A stretch of 64,000 nucleotides of DNA from JBOEGW01 sp050633625 (GCA_050633625.1 JBOEGW010000010.1:62001-126000); one strand, 5' to 3'; positions 33,492 through 42,858 are shown, numbered from the stretch's first letter. Numbers and translations: made by a program. Notes: generated by a model from the letters alone, not told the origin.

Positions 33492-34633
33492 TTTTTGATG
33501 CAGACCAATTGGCGATCAAGGACATGGCGGAGCGGTTCGCGCGCGAGGTGCTTTTGCCCGGTTATCAGGCCCGCGAAGACGGTGTGATGCCGCGAGACCT
33601 GGCGCTGGAGATGGGCGCTTTGGGGCTGCTTGGCACGGATTTGCCGCAGGAGGTTGGCGGGCTTGGGGCGTCGTCTGTGACCACGGGGATGGTCGCGGAG
33701 GCCTTGGCGTTGGGCGATTTTAACATGGCGGCGTTGCCGGTGAATGTGTCGCTCAATGCGGCGGTTTTGGTGCAGCACGCGGGGCGCGATATTATCGAGG
33801 AATGGGTGCCAAAAATGATCTCCGGCGAAAAGCTCATGGCGATTTGTCTGACCGAGCCGCGCGGTGGATCGGACGCTGCCCATTTGGGGCTTCGGGCAAC
33901 AAGGCGCGGCAGTGACTATGTGCTGAAGGGTGAAAAGACCTCGATCACCTTCGCGGACTGCGCGGATATTTTCATCGTGTTTGCCCGCACAGGCAGCGAG
34001 GAAGAGGGCGCGCATGGGGTCTCGGCCTTTTTTGTGCCGGAGGGAACGCCGGGGATTTCGCGGCTGAAATTCGAGGATGTTGGGCACCGGGTTGTGGGGC
34101 GCGGATCGTTGTTTTTTGACGATGTGGTGCTGCCCGAATGGTGCCGATTGGGGCCGGAGGGGTCCGGGTTCACTCAGGTCATGCATGGCTTTGATTATTC
34201 GCGGGCGTTGATTGCGCTGGAATGCGCGGGCGCGGCGCAGGCGTCGCTCAATGAGGCTTGGGCCTATGTCAAAGAGCGCGAAGCTTTTGGCCGGCCGATT
34301 GGACAGTTTCAGGGGGTGAGTTTTCCGCTGGCGGAAGGCGAGAGTCAGATCATGGCGATTCGCCAACTCGCCTATCACACGCTGGAATTGCGCGAAGCCG
34401 GGATGGCCCATACGGCCGAGGCGGCGATGTGCAAATGGATGGGGCCGCGCTATGCCTTTGATGTCATTCACAATTGTTTGCTCATGTCGGGGCACTATGG
34501 CTATTCCTACGACCTGCCGCACCAACAAAGACTGCGCGATGTCATGGGGTTGGAGATCGGAGATGGGACCGCGGGGGTGATGAAGCAGATCATTGCCCGG
34601 CAGAAAATTGGCCGTGTTGCTGTGCCGTATTGA
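33488..34633 (+). CDS. Acyl-CoA dehydrogenase (branched-chain type by context)
   Basis: A 381-residue acyl-CoA dehydrogenase: ICLTEPRGGSDAAHLGLRAT, GEKTSITFADCADIFIVFAR, VGHRVVGRGSLFFDDVVLP, ALIALECAGAAQASLNEAWA and NCLLMSGHYGYSYDLPHQQR. The C-terminal NCLLMSGHYGYS replaces the common QIHGGxGY, and IGDGTAGVMKQIIARQ the usual EGT..I. Start at 33488 overlaps the racemase stop (ATGA) and has GGGAGG upstream. Coupled to the racemase, it probably oxidises a 2-methylacyl-CoA or related branched substrate. Confidence 0.87.
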   Translation: MIFDADQLAIKDMAERFAREVLLPGYQAREDGVMPRDLALEMGALGLLGTDLPQEVGGLGASSVTTGMVAEALALGDFNMAALPVNVSLNAAVLVQHAGRDIIEEWVPKMISGEKLMAICLTEPRGGSDAAHLGLRATRRGSDYVLKGEKTSITFADCADIFIVFARTGSEEEGAHGVSAFFVPEGTPGISRLKFEDVGHRVVGRGSLFFDDVVLPEWCRLGPEGSGFTQVMHGFDYSRALIALECAGAAQASLNEAWAYVKEREAFGRPIGQFQGVSFPLAEGESQIMAIRQLAYHTLELREAGMAHTAEAAMCKWMGPRYAFDVIHNCLLMSGHYGYSYDLPHQQRLRDVMGLEIGDGTAGVMKQIIARQKIGRVAVPY

Positions 34634-34965
34634 GGCCCAAAGCCGCTTTGCGCGTGATGGCGGCGGATCTGGGCGTTGTGCTTTGTTCGTTTGCAAAAAC
34701 TGACACCATTCTGAGCGCATACTTTCGGTTTTCTTATAGCGCGGACAAACTTTGTGTCTGAGAGAGGCTAGAGTTTGTTAGGTAGCGAACATAATCCTTG
34801 GCGTAGAAAAACAAATACGCTACTGTATTATACGCGGGGTGTCTTAAATTGTACTGATCCGGCCATTTGACATGGGAAACCCAGTAATGGTCTGGGATAA
34901 AAGCGAATTTTCGACACCTAAAGAAAAAATTGGCGATACGGGTTCGCCAGAAACGGGAGGAAACA
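34634..34965. promoter_or_regulatory. Promoter region of the ABC importer with two 14-bp dyads
   Basis: A 332-bp non-coding gap. GTTAGGTAGCGAAC (34777-34790) and ATACGCTACTGTAT (34815-34828) each match the island dyad at 7 of 10 positions, and each is symmetric in its outer arms (GTT/AAC and ATA/TAT). Start-to-start spacing is 38 bp. They lie 175 and 137 bp before the substrate-binding protein gene. The rest is unusually A/T-rich for the window; no terminator for the upstream gene was recognised. Confidence 0.58.
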
Positions 34966-36150
34966 ATGAAATTTTCAACAACTCTTAAGGCGGTCACGGC
35001 CCTGACGGCTGTTGCGCTGGCTGCACCGGCGTCTGCGGAAGTGACGATTGGCTACCTATCGGACTTGTCCGGCGGCTCATCGGCCCTCACTGGGAAAAGC
35101 TCGCAAGTCGCAATTGAAATGGCGATTGAAGACTTCGGCGGCACAGTTAATGGCGAAGAGATCAAGCTGCTTGTCGCTGACCAGCTCAACAAGCCTGACG
35201 TTGGCCTCGGCATTGCGCGCGAGTGGATCGACACCGAAGGTCTCGACATGTTGTTCAATGTCGATAACTCCGCGGTCGCGATGGCTGTCAGCCCACTGGC
35301 GGCGGAAAACAACGTCATGTTCATCACTGGCGCATCAACGACCGCGATGACGAATGACAGCTGCGAGCCACTGCAAATTCAAATGCTGATGGACAGCTAT
35401 GGCCTGTCGCGCGCGATCACTATTCCGCTTGTGGAGCAAGGTCTGTCGGACTGGTATTTCATCACCATCGACTACGCTTTCGGGAAAGACCTTGAAGCCA
35501 AAGGGGTCGCGGCGATTGAAGCTGCTGGCGGCAATATCGTCGGCTCGGTGGCGCACCCACCTGCGGCAACGGACTATTCAGCATATCTGCTGGAAGCGCA
35601 GGCAAAAGGCGCATCGACCATCGGCATGGCCACCTTCGGCCCTGCGCAGATCGCGATTGTGAAACAAGCATCCGAATTTGGGATTGATTTGCCAAAAGTG
35701 CCTTACTTCATGTCGATTGAAGACATTAAGTCGGCGGGCATCGAAAACCTGCAAGGCGTTCAGGGTGCGATCCAGTTCTACTGGGATGAAAACGACGCGA
35801 CCCGCGACTTTGCGAAACGGTTTCAGGAGCGTTACAGCCGTCCGCCCACTTTCACAAATGCGCAGGCCTATGAAATGGTCACGCATTACCTCAATGCCGT
35901 ACAGGCTGCGGGGAGCGACGAGAGCGCCGCTGTGAACGAAAAAATGCGCGCAACACCAGTGCAATTCATCAATGGCGCAACGGCTGAAATCCGCGCTGAT
36001 GGTCGTCTTGCGCGGCCGATGTACAGCTACAAGACCAAAGCGCCGGGCGATATGGCCGGGGAGTGGGATTTCCTTGAGCTGACGGGTGAAGTTGCGGCTG
36101 ACTCGCTGCTTTTGCCGCTCGAAGAGAGCACCTGCAAACTCGTTAAGTGA
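34966..36150 (+). CDS. ABC transporter periplasmic substrate-binding protein (HAAT/branched-chain type)
   Basis: A 394-residue type I periplasmic binding protein. A clear signal peptide (MKFSTTLKAVTALTAVALAA, cleavage after APASA) leads into EVTIGYLSDLSGGSSAL. Further family marks are LVADQLNKPDVGLGIAREWI, FITGASTTAMTNDSCEPLQI, WYFITIDYAFGKDLEAKGV and FAKRFQERYSRPPTFTNAQA. The start at 34966 has GGGAGGAAAC upstream. Paralogues in catabolic islands often bind aromatic or alicyclic acids rather than leucine; here the surrounding genes suggest the island's own substrate. Confidence 0.92.
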   Translation: MKFSTTLKAVTALTAVALAAPASAEVTIGYLSDLSGGSSALTGKSSQVAIEMAIEDFGGTVNGEEIKLLVADQLNKPDVGLGIAREWIDTEGLDMLFNVDNSAVAMAVSPLAAENNVMFITGASTTAMTNDSCEPLQIQMLMDSYGLSRAITIPLVEQGLSDWYFITIDYAFGKDLEAKGVAAIEAAGGNIVGSVAHPPAATDYSAYLLEAQAKGASTIGMATFGPAQIAIVKQASEFGIDLPKVPYFMSIEDIKSAGIENLQGVQGAIQFYWDENDATRDFAKRFQERYSRPPTFTNAQAYEMVTHYLNAVQAAGSDESAAVNEKMRATPVQFINGATAEIRADGRLARPMYSYKTKAPGDMAGEWDFLELTGEVAADSLLLPLEESTCKLVK

Positions 36151-36210
36151 TGAAACGTACCGGGCCGGCATTAGGCTGGCCCGGACACCAATGAGGGGAG
36201 CGAGGCCATC

Positions 36211-36963
36211 ATGGCAGATCATGTTTTGCGTGCCAAAGGCATCACCCGTAGTTTCGGCTCGTTTAAGGCGGTCGATGGTGTGGATTTGGACATTGAGCGC
36301 GGTGAAATACACGCGATGATTGGTCCGAACGGCGCGGGAAAAACCACCTGTTTCAACCTGTTGACGGGCGATATGGCGCTGACGAGCGGGAGCATTGAGC
36401 TGGACGGAAAGGTCGTTTCCGGCCTGCCGATGGACAAAATTGCGCGCCGTGGACTTGTGCGCAGCTATCAGATTTCGTCGATTTTTCCGGACTTCACTGT
36501 TGTCAATAACGTGCGTTTTGCGCTCCAGCGTAAACGCGGCGAGAACCTTGATTTCTGGCGCTCGGAGAAGGTTTTGCGCGGGTTAAATGAGCGCGCGATG
36601 GACTTGCTTGATGATCTTGGCTTGGCGGATGTTGCCGGGGAGCGCGCGGCGGAATTGTCATATGGCAAAAAGCGGGCTTTGGAGATCGCGACCACGCTGG
36701 CGCTTGATCCGAAGGTGTTGCTCTTGGATGAGCCGACTTCGGGCATGGGGCGCGAAGATATTGGACGGGTCGTTGAGCTGATCCGCAAAGTCGCCGTGGG
36801 GCGCACGATTTTGATGGTCGAACACAATCTATCGGTGGTCGAGGGGCTTTGTGATCGGATTACGGTTCTGGCGCGTGGCCAAGTGATTGCGCGCGGAAGC
36901 TACGGTGACGTAGCCAAAGACCCGCAGGTTGTCGAAGCGTATTTGGGAGCTGCACATGCTTGA
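36211..36963 (+). CDS. ABC transporter ATPase, LivG type
   Basis: A 250-residue ATPase. Walker A is GPNGAGKTT, the signature is LSYGKKRALEIATTLALDP (Tyr in place of Gly), Walker B is KVLLLDEPTSGMG and the switch His is in ILMVEHNLSVVE. LivG-type proteins energise branched-chain-type import with LivF. GAGGGGAGCGAGG precedes the ATG. It follows the binding protein by 60 bp and overlaps the second ATPase gene by 8 bp. Confidence 0.92.
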   Translation: MADHVLRAKGITRSFGSFKAVDGVDLDIERGEIHAMIGPNGAGKTTCFNLLTGDMALTSGSIELDGKVVSGLPMDKIARRGLVRSYQISSIFPDFTVVNNVRFALQRKRGENLDFWRSEKVLRGLNERAMDLLDDLGLADVAGERAAELSYGKKRALEIATTLALDPKVLLLDEPTSGMGREDIGRVVELIRKVAVGRTILMVEHNLSVVEGLCDRITVLARGQVIARGSYGDVAKDPQVVEAYLGAAHA

Positions 36964-37648
36964 TATTGCTAAGCTCGAAGCCTGGTATGGTGAGAGTCAC
37001 GTTCTGCATGGTTTGGACATGCAAATCCCTGAAGGCAGTGTTGTTTCGCTGTTGGGCCGCAATGGTGCTGGCAAGACAACGACCATGCGCTCGATCATGG
37101 GATTGATGGCGAAAGTGCGCGGCACTATGACGTTTGATAATGTCGATCTGCTGCGTCTGCGCCCGGATCAGGTGGCGCGCAAAGGGATTGCGCTTTGCCC
37201 CGAAGACCGAGCGATTTTCCCGTCGCTTTCGGTGCATGAGAACCTAATGTTGCCGCCGATTATTGCCGAAGGGGGCATGTCGGTTGAGCACATTTATGAG
37301 CTGTTTCCCAATATCAAGGAACGGGCCAGCAGCCGCGGCACGCAGCTTTCGGGGGGCGAACAGCAGATGTTGGCCATTGCCCGGATCTTGCGCACGGGGG
37401 CGAAGTTTTTGCTGTTGGATGAGCCGACTGAGGGGCTTGCTCCGGTCATCGTTCAGCAGATCGCGCGCACGCTCAATGAGATCAAGGCGCTAGGCTACAC
37501 CATTCTTTTGGTTGAGCAGAATGCGCATTTTGTGAATGGCCTCGCGGATGTTCACTATCTGATCGAGAACGGAAACATCGTCGATCGACTTGAGGCTGAG
37601 GAGTTCGACAAGAACCTCGGCAAAGTCGACAAACTTCTGGGGTTGTGA
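36956..37648 (+). CDS. ABC transporter ATPase, LivF type
   Basis: A 230-residue ATPase with Walker A GRNGAGKTTTMRSIMGLM, signature LSGGEQQMLAIARILRTG, Walker B FLLLDEPTEGLAP and switch His-equivalent in ILLVEQNAHFVNGLA. Start chosen at 36956, where the ATG overlaps the previous stop within GTGC-ATGCTTGA; the longer frame to 36929 lies inside the LivG-type gene. It pairs with that protein on the two permeases encoded downstream. Confidence 0.92.
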   Translation: MLDIAKLEAWYGESHVLHGLDMQIPEGSVVSLLGRNGAGKTTTMRSIMGLMAKVRGTMTFDNVDLLRLRPDQVARKGIALCPEDRAIFPSLSVHENLMLPPIIAEGGMSVEHIYELFPNIKERASSRGTQLSGGEQQMLAIARILRTGAKFLLLDEPTEGLAPVIVQQIARTLNEIKALGYTILLVEQNAHFVNGLADVHYLIENGNIVDRLEAEEFDKNLGKVDKLLGL

Positions 37649-37654
37649 GGCACT

Positions 37655-38530
37655 ATGGACTTTAATACGAACCTGATCCTTGGGCAGATGGTGCTGGGCC
37701 TCGTCAATGGCGTGTTTTACGCCATTTTGTCGCTGGGTCTGTCGATCATCTTTGGCCTATTGGGCGTTATCAACTTTGCCCATGGCGTGTTTTTCATGTT
37801 GGGCGCTTTCGCCGCTTATATGCTGGGCGAAGTGTTTGGGCTTGGCTATTGGCCCGCAATTCTCATTGTGCCGCTCATGATTGGCGGTTTGGGGGTTGTC
37901 GTTGAAATGACGTTGATCCGCTCGCTTTATAAGCTGGATCACCTGTATGGGCTGTTGCTCACGCTGGGTCTGGCGTTTGCAATTGAGGGGCTGATCCGCA
38001 TCACCTTTGGGCCGCAAGGCTTGCCGTACAACATTCCGCAATCGCTCAAAGGGGCGCTCAATCTTGGCTTTATGTACCTGCCTTACTATCGGGCATGGGT
38101 CATGGTCTCGGGGATTGTTTTATGTGTGGTGGTCTGGCTGGTGATCGAGAAAACACCGCTTGGGGCCAAACTGCGCGCGGCCACGGACAACCCGCAGATG
38201 GTGCAGGCTTTTGGCATCAACGTGCCGGTTATGCTGACCTTGACCTATGCGGCGGGGGTTGCGCTGGCGGGGATTGGCGGGGTTTTGGCCGCGCCTATCA
38301 TGTCGGTTGATCCCGGCATGGGCACCAACCTTGTGATTGTCGTCTTTGCCGTGGTGGTGATTGGGGGCATGGGATCAATCCTTGGCTCCATCATCACCGG
38401 GCTTCTGTTGGGCCTTTTGGAAGGGCTGACGAAGGCGGTTTTCGCTGAAGCGTCATCTACCGTGATCTTTGTTGTCATGGTGATTGTTCTCGTTGCGCGT
38501 CCGCGCGGCCTATTTGGGAAAATGGCATGA
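37655..38530 (+). CDS. ABC transporter permease, LivH type
   Basis: A 291-residue inner-membrane permease with about eight hydrophobic segments. It has LVNGVFYAILSLGLSIIFGL, GVINFAHGVFFMLGAF and the cytoplasmic EAA-like loop KLRAATDNPQMVQAFGINV, plus VVIGGMGSILGSIITGLLLG. This is the canonical LivH pattern. It starts 6 bp after the LivF-type gene, and its stop overlaps the LivM-type start by 4 bp. Confidence 0.93.
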   Translation: MDFNTNLILGQMVLGLVNGVFYAILSLGLSIIFGLLGVINFAHGVFFMLGAFAAYMLGEVFGLGYWPAILIVPLMIGGLGVVVEMTLIRSLYKLDHLYGLLLTLGLAFAIEGLIRITFGPQGLPYNIPQSLKGALNLGFMYLPYYRAWVMVSGIVLCVVVWLVIEKTPLGAKLRAATDNPQMVQAFGINVPVMLTLTYAAGVALAGIGGVLAAPIMSVDPGMGTNLVIVVFAVVVIGGMGSILGSIITGLLLGLLEGLTKAVFAEASSTVIFVVMVIVLVARPRGLFGKMA

Positions 38531-39531
38531 CAACTGATACGACCAATACACCGACACGGGCTGGCAAAGCCGGTCCAGCCGATATGGAAACTCCGTTTTT
38601 GCTTGGCTTCACTGCGGCCCGGTTCTGGCTCTTTGCCGTGATCACCCTGGCCGTGATTCTGGCACCGCTTGTGCTGTATCCGATCTTCCTGATGAAGATT
38701 TATTGCTTCATCATTTTCGCCGTCGCCTACAACCTTTTGCTGGGTTACACAGGTCTTATGAGCTTTGGGCACGCCACCTTTTGGGGAATGGGGGCCTATC
38801 TTACGGCTCATGCGGCGTCGAAATGGGGGTTCGGGTTTGAGCTTTCCTTGATGGTTGGCACCTTGACGGCGGCGCTGTTGGGGCTGCTGTTTGGCTTGAT
38901 CGCCATTCGCCGGACCGGGCTTTACTTTGCGATGATCACGCTGGCGTTGGCGCAGATGGTTTATTTCATTTGTCTTCAGGTGCCGTTCACGGGCGGCGAA
39001 GACGGCGTGCAAGGGGTGCCGCGGGGCACGCTTTTGGGGCTGGTTGATCTCAACAATACCACCAATCTGTATTGGCTCGTTGGCTTCATCCTCTTGGCGG
39101 TTTTGCTCTTGTCAAACCGGGTGGTTCATTCGCCTTTTGGTCAGGTGCTTCGCGCCATTCGCAACAACCCGGATCGCGCGAAGTCACTTGGGTATAATGT
39201 GGATCGCTACAAGCTTTATGCCTTTGTCATGTCGGCGGCCTTAGCGGGGTTTGCTGGTGGTTTGAAGGCGATCGTGTTTCAAATCGCGACCCTTACGGAT
39301 GTGTCTACTGTGGCATCCACGGAGGCTGTTTTGATCACCCTTGTTGGTGGCATCGGCACAATCTTTGGTCCGGTGATTGGCAGTGTGATTGTGCTCGGGC
39401 TTGAGCATTATCTGGCACCTTACGGACCATGGGTGATGTTCACCCAAGGGGTTGTGTTTGTGCTGTTCGTTCTGTTGTTCCGCAAAGGTTTGCTGGGAGA
39501 AATTCAGGACTTCTTCAAGACCCGCCTCTAA
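38527..39531 (+). CDS. ABC transporter permease, LivM type
   Basis: A 334-residue inner-membrane permease. The N-terminal 25 residues are polar; then come about nine membrane segments, with NLLLGYTGLMSFGHATFWGM, AIRRTGLYFAMITLALAQMV, the loop QVLRAIRNNPDRAKSLGYNV and LITLVGGIGTIFGPVIGS, all typical of LivM. It completes the five-gene importer, which ends at a strong terminator. Confidence 0.93.
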   Translation: MTTDTTNTPTRAGKAGPADMETPFLLGFTAARFWLFAVITLAVILAPLVLYPIFLMKIYCFIIFAVAYNLLLGYTGLMSFGHATFWGMGAYLTAHAASKWGFGFELSLMVGTLTAALLGLLFGLIAIRRTGLYFAMITLALAQMVYFICLQVPFTGGEDGVQGVPRGTLLGLVDLNNTTNLYWLVGFILLAVLLLSNRVVHSPFGQVLRAIRNNPDRAKSLGYNVDRYKLYAFVMSAALAGFAGGLKAIVFQIATLTDVSTVASTEAVLITLVGGIGTIFGPVIGSVIVLGLEHYLAPYGPWVMFTQGVVFVLFVLLFRKGLLGEIQDFFKTRL

Positions 39532-39558
39532 AGACGCAGGTCCAAAACACAAACGAAA

Positions 39559-39593
39559 AAGACCCAGCCGATCTTCTCGGTTGGGTCTTTTTT
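39559..39593 (+). terminator. Rho-independent terminator of the ABC importer operon
   Basis: A 13-bp stem (AAGACCCAGCCGA at 39559-39571 with TCGGTTGGGTCTT at 39577-39589, one G-T wobble) around a TCTTC loop, followed by more Ts. It begins 28 bp after the permease stop. The A-run on the left side may also let it work for the converging hydratase transcript. Confidence 0.88.
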
Positions 39594-39671
39594 CGTCTTG
39601 CGTAAGCTGCGGTGAAAAGGTGGTCCCGGCGCAGAGTGTTCGCTGGGAGGCAGAGGCCGGGACCGGTGGTG

Positions 39672-40469
39672 TTAGCTGCCTTTGAAGGCCGCGCGACGGC
39701 GCTCGCCAAAGGCAGAAAGCCCTTCCCAAACGTCATCGGTGGCGGCCAAGCGGGCCATGGCTTGAGCTTCATGTTCAAGCTGCGTTTCGAAAGGCTCAGT
39801 GCGCGCGGATAGGATTGTGCGTTTGATCTCGCCAAAGGCTTGGGTGGGACCGGAGGCTAGACGGCGCGCGGTTTTCTCGGCCTCGGGGATCAGCTCATCT
39901 GCGGGGGTGACAAAATCCACTAGCCCGGCTTGGGCGGCGTCCTCGGCGGTGAGGGTTTCGGACAGGAGCAAGAAGCGCTTGGCGCGCGACAGGCCCATGC
40001 GGTTTGAGAGCGAAATCGTCGAGCCGGAATCGCCGCAATAGCCGATCCCGGTGAAGGCGGCGGTGAGTTTGATCCCGGCGGCGGCAAAGGCAACGTCGCT
40101 ATGGGCGATGAGCGACACCGCCCCCCCGGCTGCATCCCCATGCACCGCCACCACAACTGGCGCGTTCATGCGCTGCATCCGGCTGATCCCGGCATGAAGG
40201 CTCGCCGTCCATTCCAGCACCATCGTTGGGAGAGCGTCCCGGTCGGAGAGAAAGCTGCGAATATCGCCGCCCACGGAAAAGAACTTGCCTTCGGCAACAA
40301 TGAGCACGGCGCGCACCGAAGGGTCCAGCGTGAGGGCGATTGTCAGGTCGCGAAAGTCGGTGCAAAAATCCCCATCGATCGGGTTTCCGCGCTTGTCTTC
40401 GGTCAATGTGACGCGGGCCAAGCCTTCGTCGATTGTGCATGTCAGGGTCTTGTACTCTTTGGTGGTCAT
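39672..40469 (-). CDS. Enoyl-CoA hydratase/isomerase (crotonase family)
   Basis: A 265-residue crotonase-fold protein. Start placed at 40469 (ATG after AAGGACACGGG); the upstream in-frame ATG at 40514 lies next to the dyad and is poorly supported. The oxyanion-hole segments are KFFSVGGDIRSF and GDAAGGAVSL. The active-site loop reads GIGYCGDSGSTISLSNRMGL: the first catalytic Glu is not obvious and an Asp precedes SGST, as in PaaG-type isomerases. It may therefore isomerise a double bond rather than hydrate it. It is a single-gene unit facing a thioesterase gene. Confidence 0.85.
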   Translation of the reverse strand: MTTKEYKTLTCTIDEGLARVTLTEDKRGNPIDGDFCTDFRDLTIALTLDPSVRAVLIVAEGKFFSVGGDIRSFLSDRDALPTMVLEWTASLHAGISRMQRMNAPVVVAVHGDAAGGAVSLIAHSDVAFAAAGIKLTAAFTGIGYCGDSGSTISLSNRMGLSRAKRFLLLSETLTAEDAAQAGLVDFVTPADELIPEAEKTARRLASGPTQAFGEIKRTILSARTEPFETQLEHEAQAMARLAATDDVWEGLSAFGERRRAAFKGS

Positions 40470-40523
40470 CCCGTGTCCTTTGCTGTCAATCTGGTTGCCA
40501 TCGGCATCGTACATATTAGTATT

Positions 40524-40537
40524 GTATTCTAGCGTAC
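40524..40537. promoter_or_regulatory. 14-bp island operator, perfect copy
   Basis: GTATTCTAGCGTAC matches GTA-N2-CTAG-N2-TAC at all 10 defined positions. It is centred between the divergent hydratase (start 40469) and thioesterase (start 40602) genes, 54 and 64 bp away. Confidence 0.78.
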
Positions 40538-40601
40538 GGTTAGTCTAGCCTGCCAGAGCGCGAAAGCAACTGTGAAACGCACAACAGGGACGGGGATCAC
40601 C

Positions 40602-41078
40602 ATGCCAAACACCGGACAGACCATCACGTTTGACGACACGCCAGATGATGAACCGGCGGGGTATCGGCAGGTCAACTACGGCGCGCCCGAAACCTATGCG
40701 GGACCGTATTACGAGCGCGAGGAGGCAGGGCAGGGGCAGGTCGGATTCCGCGTGAAGGCGCGACATTTGAACCATGCGGGCCTGTGTCATGGTGGAATTA
40801 TTGCGACCTTTTGCGACCTTCAGGTGCGCCCCATTAAGGCGAAGCTGGGTTTGGTTGAGTTTTCGCCAACTGTCACGATTTCGGTGGATTTTGTCGAAAG
40901 CGGACGCGAGGGGGATTGGATTTGGATGGCGCCCACCCTTGTCAAACAAACGCGCAAGCTCTTGTTTACCCAAGCTCTTGTTATGGCGGAGGATCGGGTG
41001 GTAGCGCGCACCAATGCGATCTATCGGATCTTGCACCACAACACGGGCGCGCGCGAGCCAGCGAAGGCTACTTCATAA
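40602..41078 (+). CDS. PaaI-type hotdog thioesterase
   Basis: A 158-residue single-hotdog protein with LNHAGLCHGGIIATFCDLQV (the HGG active-site turn) and SPTVTISVDFVESGREGDWI. Start placed at 40602 rather than the GTG at 40572. It probably hydrolyses stalled acyl-CoAs to free CoA. Its 3' end overlaps the end of the converging hydratase gene by 11 bp. Confidence 0.83.
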   Translation: MPNTGQTITFDDTPDDEPAGYRQVNYGAPETYAGPYYEREEAGQGQVGFRVKARHLNHAGLCHGGIIATFCDLQVRPIKAKLGLVEFSPTVTISVDFVESGREGDWIWMAPTLVKQTRKLLFTQALVMAEDRVVARTNAIYRILHHNTGAREPAKATS

Positions 41079-41856
41079 AGCCCCGTTTGGCGGCCATATC
41101 CTGCAAAGACCCGGTGTTGCGGATCAGGATTTGGGTGCGATTTTCAAGCTCGATGGCGGCGGCGAGACTGCCTGCTTCGAGGTTGGCCCAGAGGCCGCGT
41201 TTGGTGAGCCATGTGTTCAGGCTGCCATTGGCGGCGATTTGGCTGGCGAGGGTCTGTGCGTCGTCCAGGAGGGAGTCGGCCGGTACCGCGCGGCTGATCA
41301 GGCCAATTCGCGCGGCCTCCTCAGCTTCGACCATGCGCCCGGTGAACATCATTTCGGCGGCATGTGTCGTGCCGATGGCGCGCGGCAACAGATAGCTGAC
41401 GCCGATGTCGCAAGACGACATGCCAACCCGGATAAAGGCGGAGCTGAACCGGGCGGCGGTGCTGCCAATGCGCATGTCACAGCCAAGCGCCAGCCCAAGG
41501 CCCGCCCCGGCGGCTGCGCCATTGACGGCGGCAATTGTCGGTTGTGGCACCTCGCGCAGGCGGGTGACAATGGCGGCGTAGCGCTCTTGTCGTCCCATCC
41601 AGGCTTCGGTTTCGGGACGTGTATCGCCCGCCACCCCATCCGCCAGAGACAGATCAAACCCGGCGCAAAACCCGCGCCCGGCGCCTGTCACGATCAGGAC
41701 GCGGGCGGTGCTTTGGGACAATTGATCCAAGGCGGCGAAGAAGGCCTGCACCATCTCATCGGTGAGGGCATTCATCTTGTCGGGACGGTTCAACGTCAGG
41801 GTTGCGACGTCGCTCTCAAGCCCCTCCAGCAGAACAGTTGGCGTTTTCGTATTCAT
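41068..41856 (-). CDS. Enoyl-CoA hydratase/isomerase
   Basis: A 262-residue crotonase. Oxyanion motifs are GRGFCAGFDLSL and NGAAAGAGLGLALGCDMRIG; the active-site loop is IRVGMSSCDIGVSYLLPRAI, where the usual Glu pair is replaced by Ser/Asp, as in several isomerase-like members. The start ATG overlaps the upstream SDR stop (41853-41856), so the two are coupled. It could serve as the BadK-like hydratase for a cyclohexene-carboxyl-CoA, but that is not decidable from the motifs. Confidence 0.85.
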   Translation of the reverse strand: MNTKTPTVLLEGLESDVATLTLNRPDKMNALTDEMVQAFFAALDQLSQSTARVLIVTGAGRGFCAGFDLSLADGVAGDTRPETEAWMGRQERYAAIVTRLREVPQPTIAAVNGAAAGAGLGLALGCDMRIGSTAARFSSAFIRVGMSSCDIGVSYLLPRAIGTTHAAEMMFTGRMVEAEEAARIGLISRAVPADSLLDDAQTLASQIAANGSLNTWLTKRGLWANLEAGSLAAAIELENRTQILIRNTGSLQDMAAKRGFMK

Positions 41857-42734
41857 CGCCCTTGGCGCTCTTTGGTTTGTGATGCGCGGATGGCTTCGCG
41901 GGCAATGTCCCAGTCTTTTTCGGTCATCTTGCTCATCTCTGCAAAGGTCGAATGGGCGGTCAAACGATGGCCGCCGTCAATCGGGATGGTGGCGCCGTTC
42001 ACGTATTGGCATTCGTCCATCATGAGGAAGATCATCAAGTTGCGCAATTCGTCCATCTCCCCGAAACGGCGCAATGGCACCATGTCGGGCTGCGTTGCGC
42101 CAAAGTTGGAGCCGGGCACCGGGTTCAGTTTTTCCCATGCGTTTTCGGTCGGGAATGGGCCGGGGGCCACGGCGTTGAGGCGAATGCCCTTATGGCCCCA
42201 CTCCGCGGCGAGGCTCATGGTCATGGCGTGAATTGCGGTTTTGGCCATGGCGCAGGGCACAACATAGGCGGACCCGGACCACACCCAAGTCACGAGGTTG
42301 GAGAGCACGGTACCGGGCAGGCCATCGCGAATCCATCGGGTGCCGCAGGAGTGGGTTGCATAGAAGGACCCGTCCATCACGGTGGCCCGTACGGCATCGT
42401 ATGCGCGGTGGGAAATCGACTCGGTGGGGGCGATGAAGTTTGCGCCGGCGTTGTTGAGCAGCCCAGTGAGGGGACCACCTTGCCAGAGATCTTCGACCAT
42501 AGCATCGACAGCTTCGGCGTCACGAATGTTCACGACTCGGAATTCGGCAGTGCCGCCTGAGCGTTCCTCGATTTCAGCGACGGCCTCTGCGAGCACCTCT
42601 TCGCGCCGCCCGCAGATTGCCACATGGGCGCCCAGAGAGGCGAAACCGACTGACATTTCCTTGCCAAGTCCGGTGCCTCCTCCGGTGACCAAGATGCGTT
42701 TTCCGGCTAGAAGATCCTTACGAAATGGGCTCAT
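41853..42734 (-). CDS. Short-chain dehydrogenase/reductase (2,4-dienoyl-CoA reductase-like)
   Basis: A 293-residue SDR: RILVTGGGTGLGKEMSVGFA, NNAGANFIAPTESISHRAYD, LSNLVTWVWSGSAYVVPCAM and AMAKTAIHAMTMSLAAEWG. The canonical Tyr-x-x-x-Lys appears as YVVPCAMAK, where Tyr lies further from Lys than normal. That pattern, and the NAGANFxAPTE stretch, is like dienoyl-CoA reductases, which lack the standard catalytic Tyr arrangement. GGGGAGG precedes the start. It shares a divergent promoter with two dyads. Confidence 0.84.
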   Translation of the reverse strand: MSPFRKDLLAGKRILVTGGGTGLGKEMSVGFASLGAHVAICGRREEVLAEAVAEIEERSGGTAEFRVVNIRDAEAVDAMVEDLWQGGPLTGLLNNAGANFIAPTESISHRAYDAVRATVMDGSFYATHSCGTRWIRDGLPGTVLSNLVTWVWSGSAYVVPCAMAKTAIHAMTMSLAAEWGHKGIRLNAVAPGPFPTENAWEKLNPVPGSNFGATQPDMVPLRRFGEMDELRNLMIFLMMDECQYVNGATIPIDGGHRLTAHSTFAEMSKMTEKDWDIAREAIRASQTKERQGR

Positions 42735-42803
42735 GTTGTGTCCTCCCCATAGTCCCGCGCGCGCTGTTTAGTCAGGAGGCGGGTTTGATATGCATAACAT
42801 ATA

Positions 42804-42858
42804 GTACGCTTTCGTATTAAAACACCTTGCCGGGCGTTGCAATAGTTCGCTACCATAC
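42804..42858. promoter_or_regulatory. Two 14-bp island operators in a divergent promoter
   Basis: GTACGCTTTCGTAT (42804-42817; 7 of 10) and GTTCGCTACCATAC (42845-42858; 8 of 10), spaced 41 bp start to start. They lie between the SDR (start 42734) and the FadJ-like gene (start 42902). Confidence 0.66.
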